Below, one piece after another: positions 25,241 to 34,291 of a stretch of 50,529 nt of DNA. Below the pieces are notes generated by a model, which did not search any database, was not told the origin of the DNA, and saw only the letters and a list, made by a program, of their open reading frames with translations. The DNA comes from an uncultured Bacteroidales bacterium (GTDB lineage Bacteria; Bacteroidota; Bacteroidia; Bacteroidales; UBA932): NCBI GenBank assembly GCA_937899055.1, contig CALBPX010000077.1:1-50529 (forward strand). The letters run 5' to 3'. The stretch's first letter is position 1. Each line of letters opens with the position of its first letter. The position numbers and the translations under genes were made by a program.

Positions 25241-28200
25241 TTAGAAACTTACCTCAAGACCGAGTGACCATGTTCTCAGAGCCGGCATACCATAGTTGTA
25301 GTAACCGTCTGACTGGATTTCAGGATCAACTTCGCACTTGGAAATAGTGAGCAGGTTGGCACCTGACAGATAAACGCGGGCGTTGCGGACAGACAGCTTC
25401 TGAACGATGTTCTTAGGCAGATTGTAAGAAACTGAGAGGTTCTTCAGTCTTGCAAAGTCTCCGCGGACGAGCATACGGGAAGAGTTATAGTAACCACCCT
25501 GGTTGTTGTCATAGATACGCATTGGAACATCTGAATCTGCGTTAGTGGTAGTCCAAGGATTACGCTGCTTTACGGAGATAGGCTGTCCGAAGGTTCTGTA
25601 ACCGTCGTTTGCTATCTCATCCTGAGTTGAGTTGCAGATGTAGTGGCCATACTTGTATGTCCAAGCCATGCTTACTGAGAGGTCTTTCCAGCGGAAGCTT
25701 GCGTTGAAGCCGCCGAATCCCTTAGGCATAGCCCTCTTGCCGGCTATAGGCATGGAGCTTGCACTCTGCCTTCTTGCAGGAGCATAGTTGTAACCATCTT
25801 CAGGCATGGTTTCTCCGGCCTTGATAACCTTGCCGTTCTTGAGGGTTACGTCCTGGTCAACAACTTCTCCCTTTGAGTAGAATGAACCTTCTGCATACAT
25901 CGGGTAACCAGGCTTAACGCCGTTGATGGTTTCGTTGGACTTGTTAACTCCCAGATAGTTTCTTGTGTAGAACTGATAGAAGTTATAGCCTTTTGCCCAC
26001 CAGAACCAACCACTGTTGATAGCTTCATCGTCTGTAGAGAGCTTGAGTACCTCGTTGTGTACGCGGCTCCAGTTGGCTCCTACGCTCAAATCCATGTCGT
26101 TGGACTTGATGATGTCAACGTTCAAAGAAAGTTCCCAACCGCGGTTAACCATACTTCCCTTGTTCATAAGGGTAGAGCTGAAACCTGTTGTTGAAGCAAC
26201 CGATGCATCAAGGAGCAGGTCGGTGGTCTTTCTGTTGAAGTATTCAACCGTAAAGGAGTATCTGTCAAAGATAGTAGCATCCACACCTATATTCCAGTTC
26301 TTGTTCTTCTCCCAGGTAAGATCGGTGTTGGCGATATTTCCAGGATAGCTGGCACCGTCGGTTCCATAGTAACTGTAATCATAAACGGACATGAATCCGA
26401 AGTAGTCGGAAGGAAGGGTACCTGAAGTACCGTAAGAAGCACGGATCTTGCCGTCGTTCATCCAAGGATAATCCAGGAATTTCTCCTTTGAGAATCTCCA
26501 GGTTCCGGATACTGACCAGAAGTTGCCCCATCTTGATTTAGGAGCAAGTCTTGAAGAACCGTCACGACGGAAAGTACCGGTTACATAATATGTATTGTCA
26601 TAGTCATAGCTCAAACTTCCGAGCATGGAGAGCAAGCCTTCTTCTCTTGAATAAGAATAGCCTTCGTCAAAAGTAGTACCCATGATACTCTCAGTAGCTC
26701 CGAGGTAGCTGAAATCGGTCATACCAAGGCGGAGAGAGTTGAATTTCTCTCTTTCAGCCTCCCAGCCGGCCATTGCTGCTACATGATGCAGGTCAAAGGT
26801 CTTGTCAAAGTTCAGAGTGGTGGAGCTTACTACCTTGTTGATGTTACGGTGCTTGTCAGAAGCATAACCTGTTCCGTATGCAGTGAAGTTAGGATGTCCG
26901 TACAGCCATCCGAACTTGTCGTGAACATACAGCCAGTCACTTGAGAGAGTGCTCTTGAGTTTCAGATAATCTGTGAAGGAAACTTCAGCCCAACCCTTGA
27001 GAACTACACGGTTCTGCTTTACATCGTTGACCTGATGCTTGAACTGGGCAACAGGGTTGATGGTGTTGAATCTGGTTGAGAAGGTTTCTTCGTAGAGGTC
27101 GCCCGAAGCCTTGTAGGCATATGGCCATCTGTCAATCAAGACAGCCTTCCACATGAACATAGGGTTATCCTTTGAAGACCAACCGTCCTGATGACCGTCC
27201 TGATACTGCCATGAGTACTGCATGATGCCGCCGAGTTTGAGCCAAGGCCTGATGTTGGCCTCACCGTTTATGGTTGCTGAGAAACGCTGCAGATAGTCGA
27301 TCTTTACAACACCTCTCTGGTCTGTGTAGGCAACTGATGCATATACCTTGCCTTTAGGACCGCCGCCGGAAATGCTGTACTCGTAGTTCTGGCTTACGCC
27401 GTGCTGGAATATAGCCTTTTCCCAGTTCTTGTAAATGTACTTGTCGTAGTCGTAGGCAGGATAGTATCTTGCTATACGGTTTTCTACGTAGGCATCTACA
27501 CTGCCGTAGGAACTCCATGCTGAAGGATTGGCCTCAGCATAATTGCGGAAAGACATTCTCTGGAGAGCTTCGTTCTCGGCATCGGAAACCGTTTCCATGT
27601 GCTTCTTGTAAGAGAAGTATGAAACTCCTACGGAAGCCTTGAAGGTAGAAACTACATCACCTTCCTTACCTTTCTTGGTGGTAATGAGGATAACACCGTT
27701 TGATGCGCGTGATCCGTAGAGTGAAGCAGCGGCTGCGTCCTTCAAGATTGTGATGGACTCGATGTCTGAAGGGTTGAGGAAGTTCATTGCACTTGAAGAA
27801 ATGTTTCCGGACCCCCAGTCACCACTGGTTGCGGGAACACCGTCAATAACATACAGAGGCATGTTGCTTGCGTTGAACGAACCATAACCACGTACACTGA
27901 TTTCTACCTCGGAACCAGGCTGTCCGGAATAGGACATTGCCTGTACGCCGGCAGCTTTACCTGCAAGAGCCTGTTCAAAGCTCACAACAGGAGCGTCTTT
28001 GATAGCATCTTGTTTGACAACTGCTGCTGAACCGGAGTATGAACCCTTCTTTGCGGTACCATAGGCAACCACGATGGTTTCATCCAGTCCGATGGCATCG
28101 GAAGTCAGAACAGCGTTCACAACGCTTTTTCCTCCTACGGGGATTTCCAACGTTGTGTATCCGACTGATGAAAATACCAGAACGGCATTGGCCGGAACAT

Positions 28201-28384
28201 TAGGCAATGAGTACCGTCCGTTTTCATCTGTAAAGGAACCTGTACGGGAACCCTTGATCATGACATTTACGCCAGGAACAGGGCCTCCGTCTTCTTTGGC
28301 GGTTACCACGCCGGTAACCCTGCTTTGTGCAAACGCCATTGTGCTCAACAGCGCTGCGAAAGCCAATAGTAAGACCTTTTTCAT
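25241..28384 (-). CDS. SusC/RagA-family TonB-linked outer-membrane channel
   Basis: 1047 residues. Signal peptide (MKKVLLLAFAALLSTMAFAQ), then a CarboxypepD_reg-like domain (VTGVVTAKEDGGPVPGVNVMIKG...DENGRYSLP, residues about 23-100), a DETIVVAYGTAKKG TonB box/plug start, the plug with MPLYVIDGVPA and LKDAAAASLYGSRASNGVILITTKKG, and a beta-barrel to the final SLGLEVSF. Active import of large nutrients driven by TonB/ExbBD, with SusD as surface partner. It is the first gene of a two-gene operon with a -7 box 35 nt upstream (28420-28427). Base and codon use seem somewhat different from neighbours and TCAGCGAT words are absent here. Confidence 0.97.
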   Translation of the reverse strand: MKKVLLLAFAALLSTMAFAQSRVTGVVTAKEDGGPVPGVNVMIKGSRTGSFTDENGRYSLPNVPANAVLVFSSVGYTTLEIPVGGKSVVNAVLTSDAIGLDETIVVAYGTAKKGSYSGSAAVVKQDAIKDAPVVSFEQALAGKAAGVQAMSYSGQPGSEVEISVRGYGSFNASNMPLYVIDGVPATSGDWGSGNISSSAMNFLNPSDIESITILKDAAAASLYGSRASNGVILITTKKGKEGDVVSTFKASVGVSYFSYKKHMETVSDAENEALQRMSFRNYAEANPSAWSSYGSVDAYVENRIARYYPAYDYDKYIYKNWEKAIFQHGVSQNYEYSISGGGPKGKVYASVAYTDQRGVVKIDYLQRFSATINGEANIRPWLKLGGIMQYSWQYQDGHQDGWSSKDNPMFMWKAVLIDRWPYAYKASGDLYEETFSTRFNTINPVAQFKHQVNDVKQNRVVLKGWAEVSFTDYLKLKSTLSSDWLYVHDKFGWLYGHPNFTAYGTGYASDKHRNINKVVSSTTLNFDKTFDLHHVAAMAGWEAEREKFNSLRLGMTDFSYLGATESIMGTTFDEGYSYSREEGLLSMLGSLSYDYDNTYYVTGTFRRDGSSRLAPKSRWGNFWSVSGTWRFSKEKFLDYPWMNDGKIRASYGTSGTLPSDYFGFMSVYDYSYYGTDGASYPGNIANTDLTWEKNKNWNIGVDATIFDRYSFTVEYFNRKTTDLLLDASVASTTGFSSTLMNKGSMVNRGWELSLNVDIIKSNDMDLSVGANWSRVHNEVLKLSTDDEAINSGWFWWAKGYNFYQFYTRNYLGVNKSNETINGVKPGYPMYAEGSFYSKGEVVDQDVTLKNGKVIKAGETMPEDGYNYAPARRQSASSMPIAGKRAMPKGFGGFNASFRWKDLSVSMAWTYKYGHYICNSTQDEIANDGYRTFGQPISVKQRNPWTTTNADSDVPMRIYDNNQGGYYNSSRMLVRGDFARLKNLSVSYNLPKNIVQKLSVRNARVYLSGANLLTISKCEVDPEIQSDGYYNYGMPALRTWSLGLEVSF

Positions 28385-28419
28385 TGGATAATATTTAGTT
28401 AGTAAATAGGTTTCCTAGC

Positions 28420-28427
28420 CAAAGATA
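28420..28427 (-). promoter_or_regulatory. susC promoter -7 box TATCTTTG
   Basis: Reads TATCTTTG on the minus strand, matching TAnnTTTG, 35 nt upstream of the susC start and behind the der stop. Confidence 0.55.
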
Positions 28428-28447
28428 GGAAAAATATAACAAAGTTG

Positions 28448-29761
28448 TTACTTTTGACGGAAAAAAATGTTGACAGGGCAACCTGTAAAGTTGAACTTTT
28501 CTCTGAGCCTGTTTTCCAGGAAACGCTTGTAAGGGTCTCTGATATACTGCGGTAGGTTGCAGAAAAAGGCAAAAGAAGGCACTTTTGCCTTCAGTTGGCT
28601 GATGTATTTAATTTTTACTTCCTTGCCCTTGTACATAGGCGGCTGGTGCTCCTCAATCAGTGGCATGAGCTCGTCGTTGAGCTTTTTCCAGTCCACCTTC
28701 CGGGAGTAGTTTTCATACACCTGCATTGCCTGTTGCAGGACATCGTGAATCCTCTGCTTGTTTATTACGGAAGTAAACACAATGGGAACATCGGTAAACG
28801 GAGCCGTCTTGGCAAGGATGTCTTCCGTAAAGTGTTTCATGGTCAGAGTTTCTTTTTCTATGAGGTCCCACTTGTTTACCACAATCACGCATCCCTTTCC
28901 GTTTTTCTGAATCAGATAGAATATGTTCAGGTCCTGAGCCTGTATGCCTTCGGTTGCGTCTATCATCAGGATGCAGACATCGGAGTTTTCTATGCTTCGG
29001 ATGGCCCTCATTACAGAGTAGAATTCAAGGTCCTCGGTAACCTTGTTCTTTTTTCTCATGCCTGCGGTGTCAACCAAGAGGAAGTTGTATCCGAACTTGT
29101 TGTAGCGGGTTGATATGGAGTCTCTTGTAGTTCCGGCAACGGATGTTACTATGTTTCTTTCCTGACCAAGCAGAGCGTTTGTCAAAGACGATTTGCCAAC
29201 GTTAGGCCTGCCTACTATGGTGATTCTTGGCAAGTTGCCTGTATCTTCGGTTTCTTTGTCGGCGTTGGCTTTCTTGAGTTCTTCTACCAGGCGGTCCATA
29301 AGGTCTCCGGTTCCTCCGCCGCTTGCCGATGCTATTACAATGGGTTCTCCCAGACCCAGAGCGTTGAACTCGTAGGTTCCGTAGATTTTTGCTCCGGAAT
29401 CTACTTTGTTGACCGCCAGCACAACAGGCTTGCTGCTGCGTCTGAGGATTTTGGCTATGGATTCGTCGTAATCGGTTATGCCGGTATCTACATCGCAGAG
29501 GAAGAGGATTACATCGGCCTCTTCAATTGCGGCAACAACCTGCTTGCGGATTTCGTTTTCAAAAACATCGTCGGAGTTGGTGGTGTAGCCGCCTGTGTCC
29601 ACAACGGAAAATGTGGTTCCGCACCATTCGCTCTTGCCGTAATGGCGGTCGCGGGTTACGCCGGCGGTTTCATCTACGATGGCCCTTCTCTGGCCTACCA
29701 TTCTGTTGAAAAGTGTGGACTTGCCTACGTTAGGCCTTCCGACTATTGCTACTATTCCCAT
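28448..29761 (-). CDS. der: ribosome-associated GTPase Der (EngA)
   Basis: 437 residues from ATG 29761 (MGIVAIVGRPNVGKSTLF); the longer frame to 29821 has no support. Der has two tandem GTPase domains: first G1 GRPNVGKST with DTGG and NKVD, second G1 GRPNVGKSS with DTAG and NKWD, then a KH-like C-terminal domain (residues about 350-437). It helps 50S ribosome assembly. It is the last gene of the engB-prs-nadE-TM protein-der run. Confidence 0.96.
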   Translation of the reverse strand: MGIVAIVGRPNVGKSTLFNRMVGQRRAIVDETAGVTRDRHYGKSEWCGTTFSVVDTGGYTTNSDDVFENEIRKQVVAAIEEADVILFLCDVDTGITDYDESIAKILRRSSKPVVLAVNKVDSGAKIYGTYEFNALGLGEPIVIASASGGGTGDLMDRLVEELKKANADKETEDTGNLPRITIVGRPNVGKSSLTNALLGQERNIVTSVAGTTRDSISTRYNKFGYNFLLVDTAGMRKKNKVTEDLEFYSVMRAIRSIENSDVCILMIDATEGIQAQDLNIFYLIQKNGKGCVIVVNKWDLIEKETLTMKHFTEDILAKTAPFTDVPIVFTSVINKQRIHDVLQQAMQVYENYSRKVDWKKLNDELMPLIEEHQPPMYKGKEVKIKYISQLKAKVPSFAFFCNLPQYIRDPYKRFLENRLREKFNFTGCPVNIFFRQK

Positions 29762-29784
29762 TGTAAATCTGTCTTTTATATGTT

Positions 29785-30087
29785 TTATGCGCTCCTGCCT
29801 GCAAGGTCTTTGAGCTTGCATACTTGATTGCAGTTCAGGCAGGCTTCATCCGGCTCCGTTTTCAGATGGCCCTTTCTTCCGGTTACCCTTATGTGGGTGC
29901 TTTTGCCCCAGAGCCTTTCGTCTTCTTCTCTCATGCACACGATTCCTCTTTTGCGGAGTTCTTTGCTGTGCCCGATTTCAGAATCAGGAAACTTGCCGTC
30001 TTTGCGGAATATTATGTTGAAACAGAGGCCGAAAACGCACAGCCCCACAACCGCAACGGAGATGAGAATCAGGTACAGTGTGTTCAT
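29785..30087 (-). CDS. small single-TM protein with C-terminal cysteines
   Basis: 100 residues. One N-terminal TM helix (LYLILISVAVVGLCVFGLCFNIIF), then a basic cytoplasmic part with DSEIGHSKELRKRGIVCMREE and a late CLNCNQVC cluster that could bind metal or form disulfides. Such short membrane proteins recur in Bacteroidota beside nadE/der but have no assigned role. It starts 1 nt behind nadE and ends 23 nt before der, so it is part of the operon. Confidence 0.7.
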   Translation of the reverse strand: MNTLYLILISVAVVGLCVFGLCFNIIFRKDGKFPDSEIGHSKELRKRGIVCMREEDERLWGKSTHIRVTGRKGHLKTEPDEACLNCNQVCKLKDLAGRSA

Positions 30088-30088
30088 T

Positions 30089-30937
30089 CTATTTCAGGAG
30101 GCACTTTTCCTTGTAAACTACCGGAGCCTTGCTCAGGTTCAGGATTGGAGGTATCTGGTGTACTTTAAAAGAAGATTTTCCGATCAGCGATGCTATCCTT
30201 TCTACAAGAAGCCTGTCATAGCCTTCTTCCACAAGATCCTCAGGCGTTTTTCCGCCCTCGTTCAGCTGATAGAGGACAGGGTCCAGAACGTCATAGTCCG
30301 GAAGCGAATCGGAGTCTTTCTGGTTGGGCCTGAGTTCTGCAGACGGAGCTTTGGTAAGCGTGGAAACCGGAATAATTTCCCTCTCCGTATTTATGTCGTA
30401 AGCCAGTTCATAGACATCGCATTTGTAGAGGTCTGCAATCACCATTATTGCGCCGGCAAGGTCGCCGTAGAGGGTTCCGTAACCGGTGCAGAGTTCGCTC
30501 TTGTTGGAGGTGTTCAAAAGCAGTGCATTAAACTTGTTGGAATAGGCCATGAGCATGGTTCCGCGGATTCTTGCCTGAATGTTTTCCTCAGCGATGCTCC
30601 ATTCTTTCCTGTCTTTGAAAACATCTTCCAGAGCTTTGATGAACCTGTGGTAAACTTCCGAAATAGGCACCACATTGTATTTGATTCCCAGATTGTCGGC
30701 AAGGTCAACTGCATCCTGTATGGAATGGAGGGTGGAAAAATCGCTCGGCAGCATCAGGCCGTGTACGTTTTTCTTTCCCAGAGCTTCAACGGCCAGAGCC
30801 GCTACCACAGCCGAGTCTATGCCGCCGGAGAGCCCGAGTACGGCCTTGGTCATGCCGCAGCCTTTGAAATAGTTGCGGATACCTTCAACCAGACGGCTGC
30901 GAATCTGTTCAACGGTCAGTTCCCTGTTGATAAGCAT
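30089..30937 (-). CDS. nadE: NAD+ synthase (ammonia-dependent type)
   Basis: 282 residues. Makes NAD from nicotinic acid adenine dinucleotide and ammonia in an ATP-driven step. The PP-loop ATP site is LGLSGGIDSAVVAALA (about residue 40), followed by GLMLPSDFS and the substrate region with NTSNKSELCTGYGTLYGDLAGAI, all canonical. No glutaminase domain is present, so free ammonia is the expected donor. It starts 2 nt behind prs, which makes PRPP. Confidence 0.95.
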   Translation of the reverse strand: MLINRELTVEQIRSRLVEGIRNYFKGCGMTKAVLGLSGGIDSAVVAALAVEALGKKNVHGLMLPSDFSTLHSIQDAVDLADNLGIKYNVVPISEVYHRFIKALEDVFKDRKEWSIAEENIQARIRGTMLMAYSNKFNALLLNTSNKSELCTGYGTLYGDLAGAIMVIADLYKCDVYELAYDINTEREIIPVSTLTKAPSAELRPNQKDSDSLPDYDVLDPVLYQLNEGGKTPEDLVEEGYDRLLVERIASLIGKSSFKVHQIPPILNLSKAPVVYKEKCLLK

Positions 30938-30939
30938 AA

Positions 30940-31884
30940 TCAGTACATCAATGTGTTTCCGAATGATTTATCGCGATATACCTTGTCAATCACATCGCCG
31001 AAGAGCTCGGCAACCGATATGACCTTGATCTTGCCGGTGTCGGCTCCCTGCGGTGCTCTCAGAGGAATGGTGTCTGTAACAACGAGTTCCTCCAGAGGCG
31101 AAGAGGCTATGTGCTCGTAGGCCTGGCCCGAAAGCACCGGGTGGGTTGCCAGAGCCCTTACGCTCTTGGCTCCCTTGTCCATCAGCATCTTGGATGCCTT
31201 GCAGAGTGTTCCGGCGGTGTCAACCATGTCATCTACGATTACTATGTTGCGGCCTTCTACATCGCCGATGGCAGTCATGGAACCTACCACATTAGCCCTT
31301 TCGCGGCTCTTGTGGCAGATTATCATCGGGCAGCCTATGATTCTGGAGTAGGCGTTTACCCTCTTTGCGCTTCCCATGTCGGGGGCTGCAATGGAAAGGT
31401 CTTCCAGTTTGAGGCTTCTCAGGTAGGGCAGGAATATGGAACTTGCGTAGATGTGGTCAACCGGAAAGTCAAAGAAGCCCTGAATCTGGTCCGCATGGAG
31501 GTCGGCCGTCATTATGCGGTCGCATCCGGAGGCCTCCAGCAGGTTGGCTACCAGCTTGGCGCCTATGGATACCCTCGGGCGGTCTTTGCGGTCTTGCCTT
31601 GCCCATCCGAAGTAAGGCATCACGGCCACAACCTTGTATGCGGAGGCCCTCTTTGCCGCATCTATCATCAGAAGCAGTTCCATGAGGTTTTCCATTGGCG
31701 GAAAAGTGGAGCATACGATGAATACGGCCACGCCTCTGACACTTTCAAGGTATATGGGCTGGAATTCTCCGTCGCTGAAGACGGTAACGTCAGACTTGCC
31801 GAGTTCCAGATTAAGAGATTTGGCAATTCTCTCCGCCAGGTATCTGGAGTTTCTGGTTGAGAAAATCTTGATAGGATGTTCCAT
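30940..31884 (-). CDS. prs: ribose-phosphate pyrophosphokinase
   Basis: 314 residues, full length. Makes PRPP from ribose 5-phosphate and ATP for nucleotide, NAD, His and Trp synthesis. The PRPP loop is NIVIVDDMVDTAGT, the ATP-flag region has FGWARQDRKDRPRVSIGAKL, and the metal site is TADLHADQIQGFFD. The N-terminus has the ARNSRYLAERIA-type segment. It lies 18 nt behind engB. Confidence 0.96.
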   Translation of the reverse strand: MEHPIKIFSTRNSRYLAERIAKSLNLELGKSDVTVFSDGEFQPIYLESVRGVAVFIVCSTFPPMENLMELLLMIDAAKRASAYKVVAVMPYFGWARQDRKDRPRVSIGAKLVANLLEASGCDRIMTADLHADQIQGFFDFPVDHIYASSIFLPYLRSLKLEDLSIAAPDMGSAKRVNAYSRIIGCPMIICHKSRERANVVGSMTAIGDVEGRNIVIVDDMVDTAGTLCKASKMLMDKGAKSVRALATHPVLSGQAYEHIASSPLEELVVTDTIPLRAPQGADTGKIKVISVAELFGDVIDKVYRDKSFGNTLMY

Positions 31885-31902
31885 ATTGCAGCTCTATATA
31901 GT

Positions 31903-32523
31903 TCAGTTAATAAGTTTCAGCACTTTTTCTATGTATGCGGTTATCTCGTCCTTTCCGGTCTTTTTCTCCGATGAACTTATGAATATCGGCGGCAGTTCTT
32001 CCCAATATTCTGAAAGACTTTTCTTTACGCTCGCAATGTTCTTTTCCAGCTCGTTTTTCCGGGGTTTGTCTGCCTTGGTAAAGATAATGGAAAATGGGAT
32101 ACCTTCTTCACCCAGGGCCGAGATAAAGTCCAAATCCACCTTCTGAAGCGGGAGCCTGGAGTCCAGCAGTACGAACAATGTGGCCAGTTCGGCGGAGCCT
32201 CCGATATATTCGTTGTTCATCCTTGCAAGTTCGTCTCTCTGCTTGCCTGAAAGCTTTGCATAGCCGTAGCCTGGCAGATCTACAAGGTACCAGCTGTCGT
32301 TTATCAGGAAATGGTTTATGGATATGGTCTTGCCCGGAGATGAACTGGTTCTGGCCAGTTCCTTGCCCTTTGTAAGCTTTTGGGCATCTGAACACAGCAT
32401 GTTTATCAAGGAAGACTTTCCTACATTGGAGCGCCCGATGAAGGCTATTTCCGGAAATCTTCTGCCCGGCCTTCCCTTTAGAGTGGTGCTGCTGCCTGCG
32501 AATGCCGCCTTCTTGATTTTCAT
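31903..32523 (-). CDS. engB: ribosome biogenesis GTPase YihA/YsxC (EngB)
   Basis: 206 residues. G1 GRSNVGKSSLIN, G3 DLPGYG, G4 TKAD and G5 SS segments in order; the FPEIAFIGRS start is typical. Needed for large ribosomal subunit assembly. First gene of its operon, with a -7 box TACTTTTG at 32544-32551 about 20 nt upstream. The C-terminal tail continues with SSSEKKTGKDEI, as expected. Confidence 0.95.
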   Translation of the reverse strand: MKIKKAAFAGSSTTLKGRPGRRFPEIAFIGRSNVGKSSLINMLCSDAQKLTKGKELARTSSSPGKTISINHFLINDSWYLVDLPGYGYAKLSGKQRDELARMNNEYIGGSAELATLFVLLDSRLPLQKVDLDFISALGEEGIPFSIIFTKADKPRKNELEKNIASVKKSLSEYWEELPPIFISSSEKKTGKDEITAYIEKVLKLIN

Positions 32524-32543
32524 GCCTTTTTTCAGTTTGCGCG

Positions 32544-32551
32544 CAAAAGTA
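32544..32551 (-). promoter_or_regulatory. engB promoter -7 box TACTTTTG
   Basis: Reads TACTTTTG on the minus strand, 20 nt upstream of the engB start; drives the engB-prs-nadE-der run. Confidence 0.55.
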
Positions 32552-32603
32552 CAAAAAAAGATCAGGATTTGGAAACACCTGTCAACCGGCCGCTATTATT
32601 TCG

Positions 32604-32611
32604 TAAATTTG
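32604..32611 (+). promoter_or_regulatory. xseA promoter -7 box TAAATTTG
   Basis: TAAATTTG matches TAnnTTTG, 46 nt upstream of the xseA start and divergent from engB. Confidence 0.55.
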
Positions 32612-32657
32612 TGCCCGCGGCGGCATGGCAGTCTGACTGTCGCCGACAGCAACGGTT

Positions 32658-34010
32658 ATGAACAATGCAGAAAGAGAGATATTGAATGAAAGGGCGGCCT
32701 ACATGACGCTTTCGGAATATCTGGCGCAGCTGAGCGGCCTGATAGAGGAGTTGGACGGCCTTCCCGGGTGGATTGTGTGCGAACTTGCCAAGGTCAGCTG
32801 GAGCCGCGGGCATTGCTATCTGGAACTTGTGGAAAGCGGAGAAAGGGGAGTAAGCATAGCAAAGGCCAGGGGAACCATCTGGGCCAGCCGTGCCGCAGTG
32901 CTCAACAATGTGTTCCGTATGGGCACAGGAGACGACCTGAGGGAAGGAATAAAGGTGATGCTTTACGTTCAGGTCCGGTATTCGGCGGTCTATGGGCTGA
33001 GCCTGAATGTATTGGACCTCAATCCATCCTACACCTTGGGCGATATGGAGGCCCGCCGGCGTCAGACTGTGCAGCGCCTTGAAAAGGAGGGCCTTCTGCA
33101 ACGCAACAAGGAACTTGCAGTGCCGCTTCTGCCCTACAGGATAGCGGTAGTAAGCGCCGAAGGTGCCGCAGGTTACGGCGACTTTATGAAGCATCTGGCG
33201 GATTCCGGAATCGGGTTTGAGGTTGAACTCTTTGCTTCTCCAGTTCAGGGAGCCGAGGCCCCTTCCGGCATAGCCGAAGCGTTTGAGAAGATTAATGCCC
33301 GCTCGGGGGAGTTTGACGTTGCGGTTCTGATCAGGGGCGGCGGCAGCAATCTGGACCTTGTATGTTTTGACGATTACATTGCCGCAAAGGCCGTAGCTCT
33401 CTGCAACCTTCCGGTTATCTGCGGAATAGGGCATGAGAGAGACAACCATATCTGCGACGATGTAGCCAGCGTAAGGGTAAAGACTCCTACCGGAGCTGCC
33501 GATTATCTGGTTCAGCGATATGCAGATGCGCATGCCCTAATCTCCGAAGCACAGCACAGGCTCGAAGTGGCTTCGGCCGACCTTCTGGACTATTGCTCAC
33601 GCAGAATCTCCGGTCTCGGGCTGAGGCTTTCATCTGCACTCGGAAGTTTTGCCCAGCAGCGCACGTCCGGCCTCAAAGACTGCCTGTTGAGGCTCAGCAG
33701 GGCCTTTTCCGTAAGGCTTGTGGAGGAGGCTCACAGGATAGATTTTCTCTGCTATACAAGGCTCAGCGATACCATATCGCGGAGGATGACAGAGGAAAAC
33801 TACAGGCTGGACAAGATGCAGGCCCTGTTTGCCGGTGCAGACCCCACCCATATCCTGGAAAAGGGCTATGGAATAGTACTCAAAGACGGGCAGAAGGTAT
33901 CCGACATAGCTCAGATTGAGGAAGGCAGCCGCCTGACCATCCTGATGAAAGACGGAAGGGCCACTCTCACCGCTACAGACATCAATCTTGAAAAACGAGA
34001 ACGGGAATAA
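32658..34010 (+). CDS. xseA: exodeoxyribonuclease VII large subunit
   Basis: 450 residues. An OB-fold N-terminal domain (residues about 10-125: MTLSEYLAQLSGLIEE, WIVCELAKVSWSRGHCYLELVE) precedes the catalytic domain (about 140-330) with SAEGAAGYGDFMKHL, the IRGGGSNLDLVCFDDY motif, ICGIGHERDNHICDDVAS and TPTGAADYL. A coiled-coil region and the C-terminal HILEKGYGIVLKDGQKV segment follow. ExoVII degrades single-stranded DNA in repair. xseB lies 71 nt downstream. Confidence 0.95.
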   Translation: MNNAEREILNERAAYMTLSEYLAQLSGLIEELDGLPGWIVCELAKVSWSRGHCYLELVESGERGVSIAKARGTIWASRAAVLNNVFRMGTGDDLREGIKVMLYVQVRYSAVYGLSLNVLDLNPSYTLGDMEARRRQTVQRLEKEGLLQRNKELAVPLLPYRIAVVSAEGAAGYGDFMKHLADSGIGFEVELFASPVQGAEAPSGIAEAFEKINARSGEFDVAVLIRGGGSNLDLVCFDDYIAAKAVALCNLPVICGIGHERDNHICDDVASVRVKTPTGAADYLVQRYADAHALISEAQHRLEVASADLLDYCSRRISGLGLRLSSALGSFAQQRTSGLKDCLLRLSRAFSVRLVEEAHRIDFLCYTRLSDTISRRMTEENYRLDKMQALFAGADPTHILEKGYGIVLKDGQKVSDIAQIEEGSRLTILMKDGRATLTATDINLEKRERE

Positions 34011-34081
34011 TGACAGAGAGTGTTTAAAGAGAGAGGAATACAAAAGAACAGAGAGCAATAATTGAAGTTATCAGCAGAAAT

Positions 34082-34291
34082 ATGGAAGAGATAAAGGAAG
34101 AAATGACCTACGAGCAGGCAATGGAAGAACTCGAGGCACTGGTAGAGAAGGTGGAAGACAAAAACGCCCCCCTGAACACTATAGAAAAGGACATCAAGCG
34201 TGCAATGCAATTGATTGCCTTCTGCAAGAAGCAACTCAGAGGCTACAAAGAAAGATTTGCAACCCTGATGGACGATAATACCCAGGAATGA
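34082..34291 (+). CDS. xseB: exodeoxyribonuclease VII small subunit
   Basis: 69 residues. The signature MTYEQAMEELEALVEKVEDKN and a helical-hairpin composition are typical of XseB, which forms helical bundles around XseA. The stop codon overlaps the ribF start (ATGA), indicating coupled translation. Confidence 0.92.
   Translation: MEEIKEEMTYEQAMEELEALVEKVEDKNAPLNTIEKDIKRAMQLIAFCKKQLRGYKERFATLMDDNTQE

Noticed and set aside
29828..31120. 430-codon plus-strand frame
   Set aside because: It is antisense to nadE and prs, both complete enzymes; a by-product of codon bias.
32562..33533. 323-codon minus-strand frame
   Set aside because: It is antisense to xseA with full catalytic motifs.
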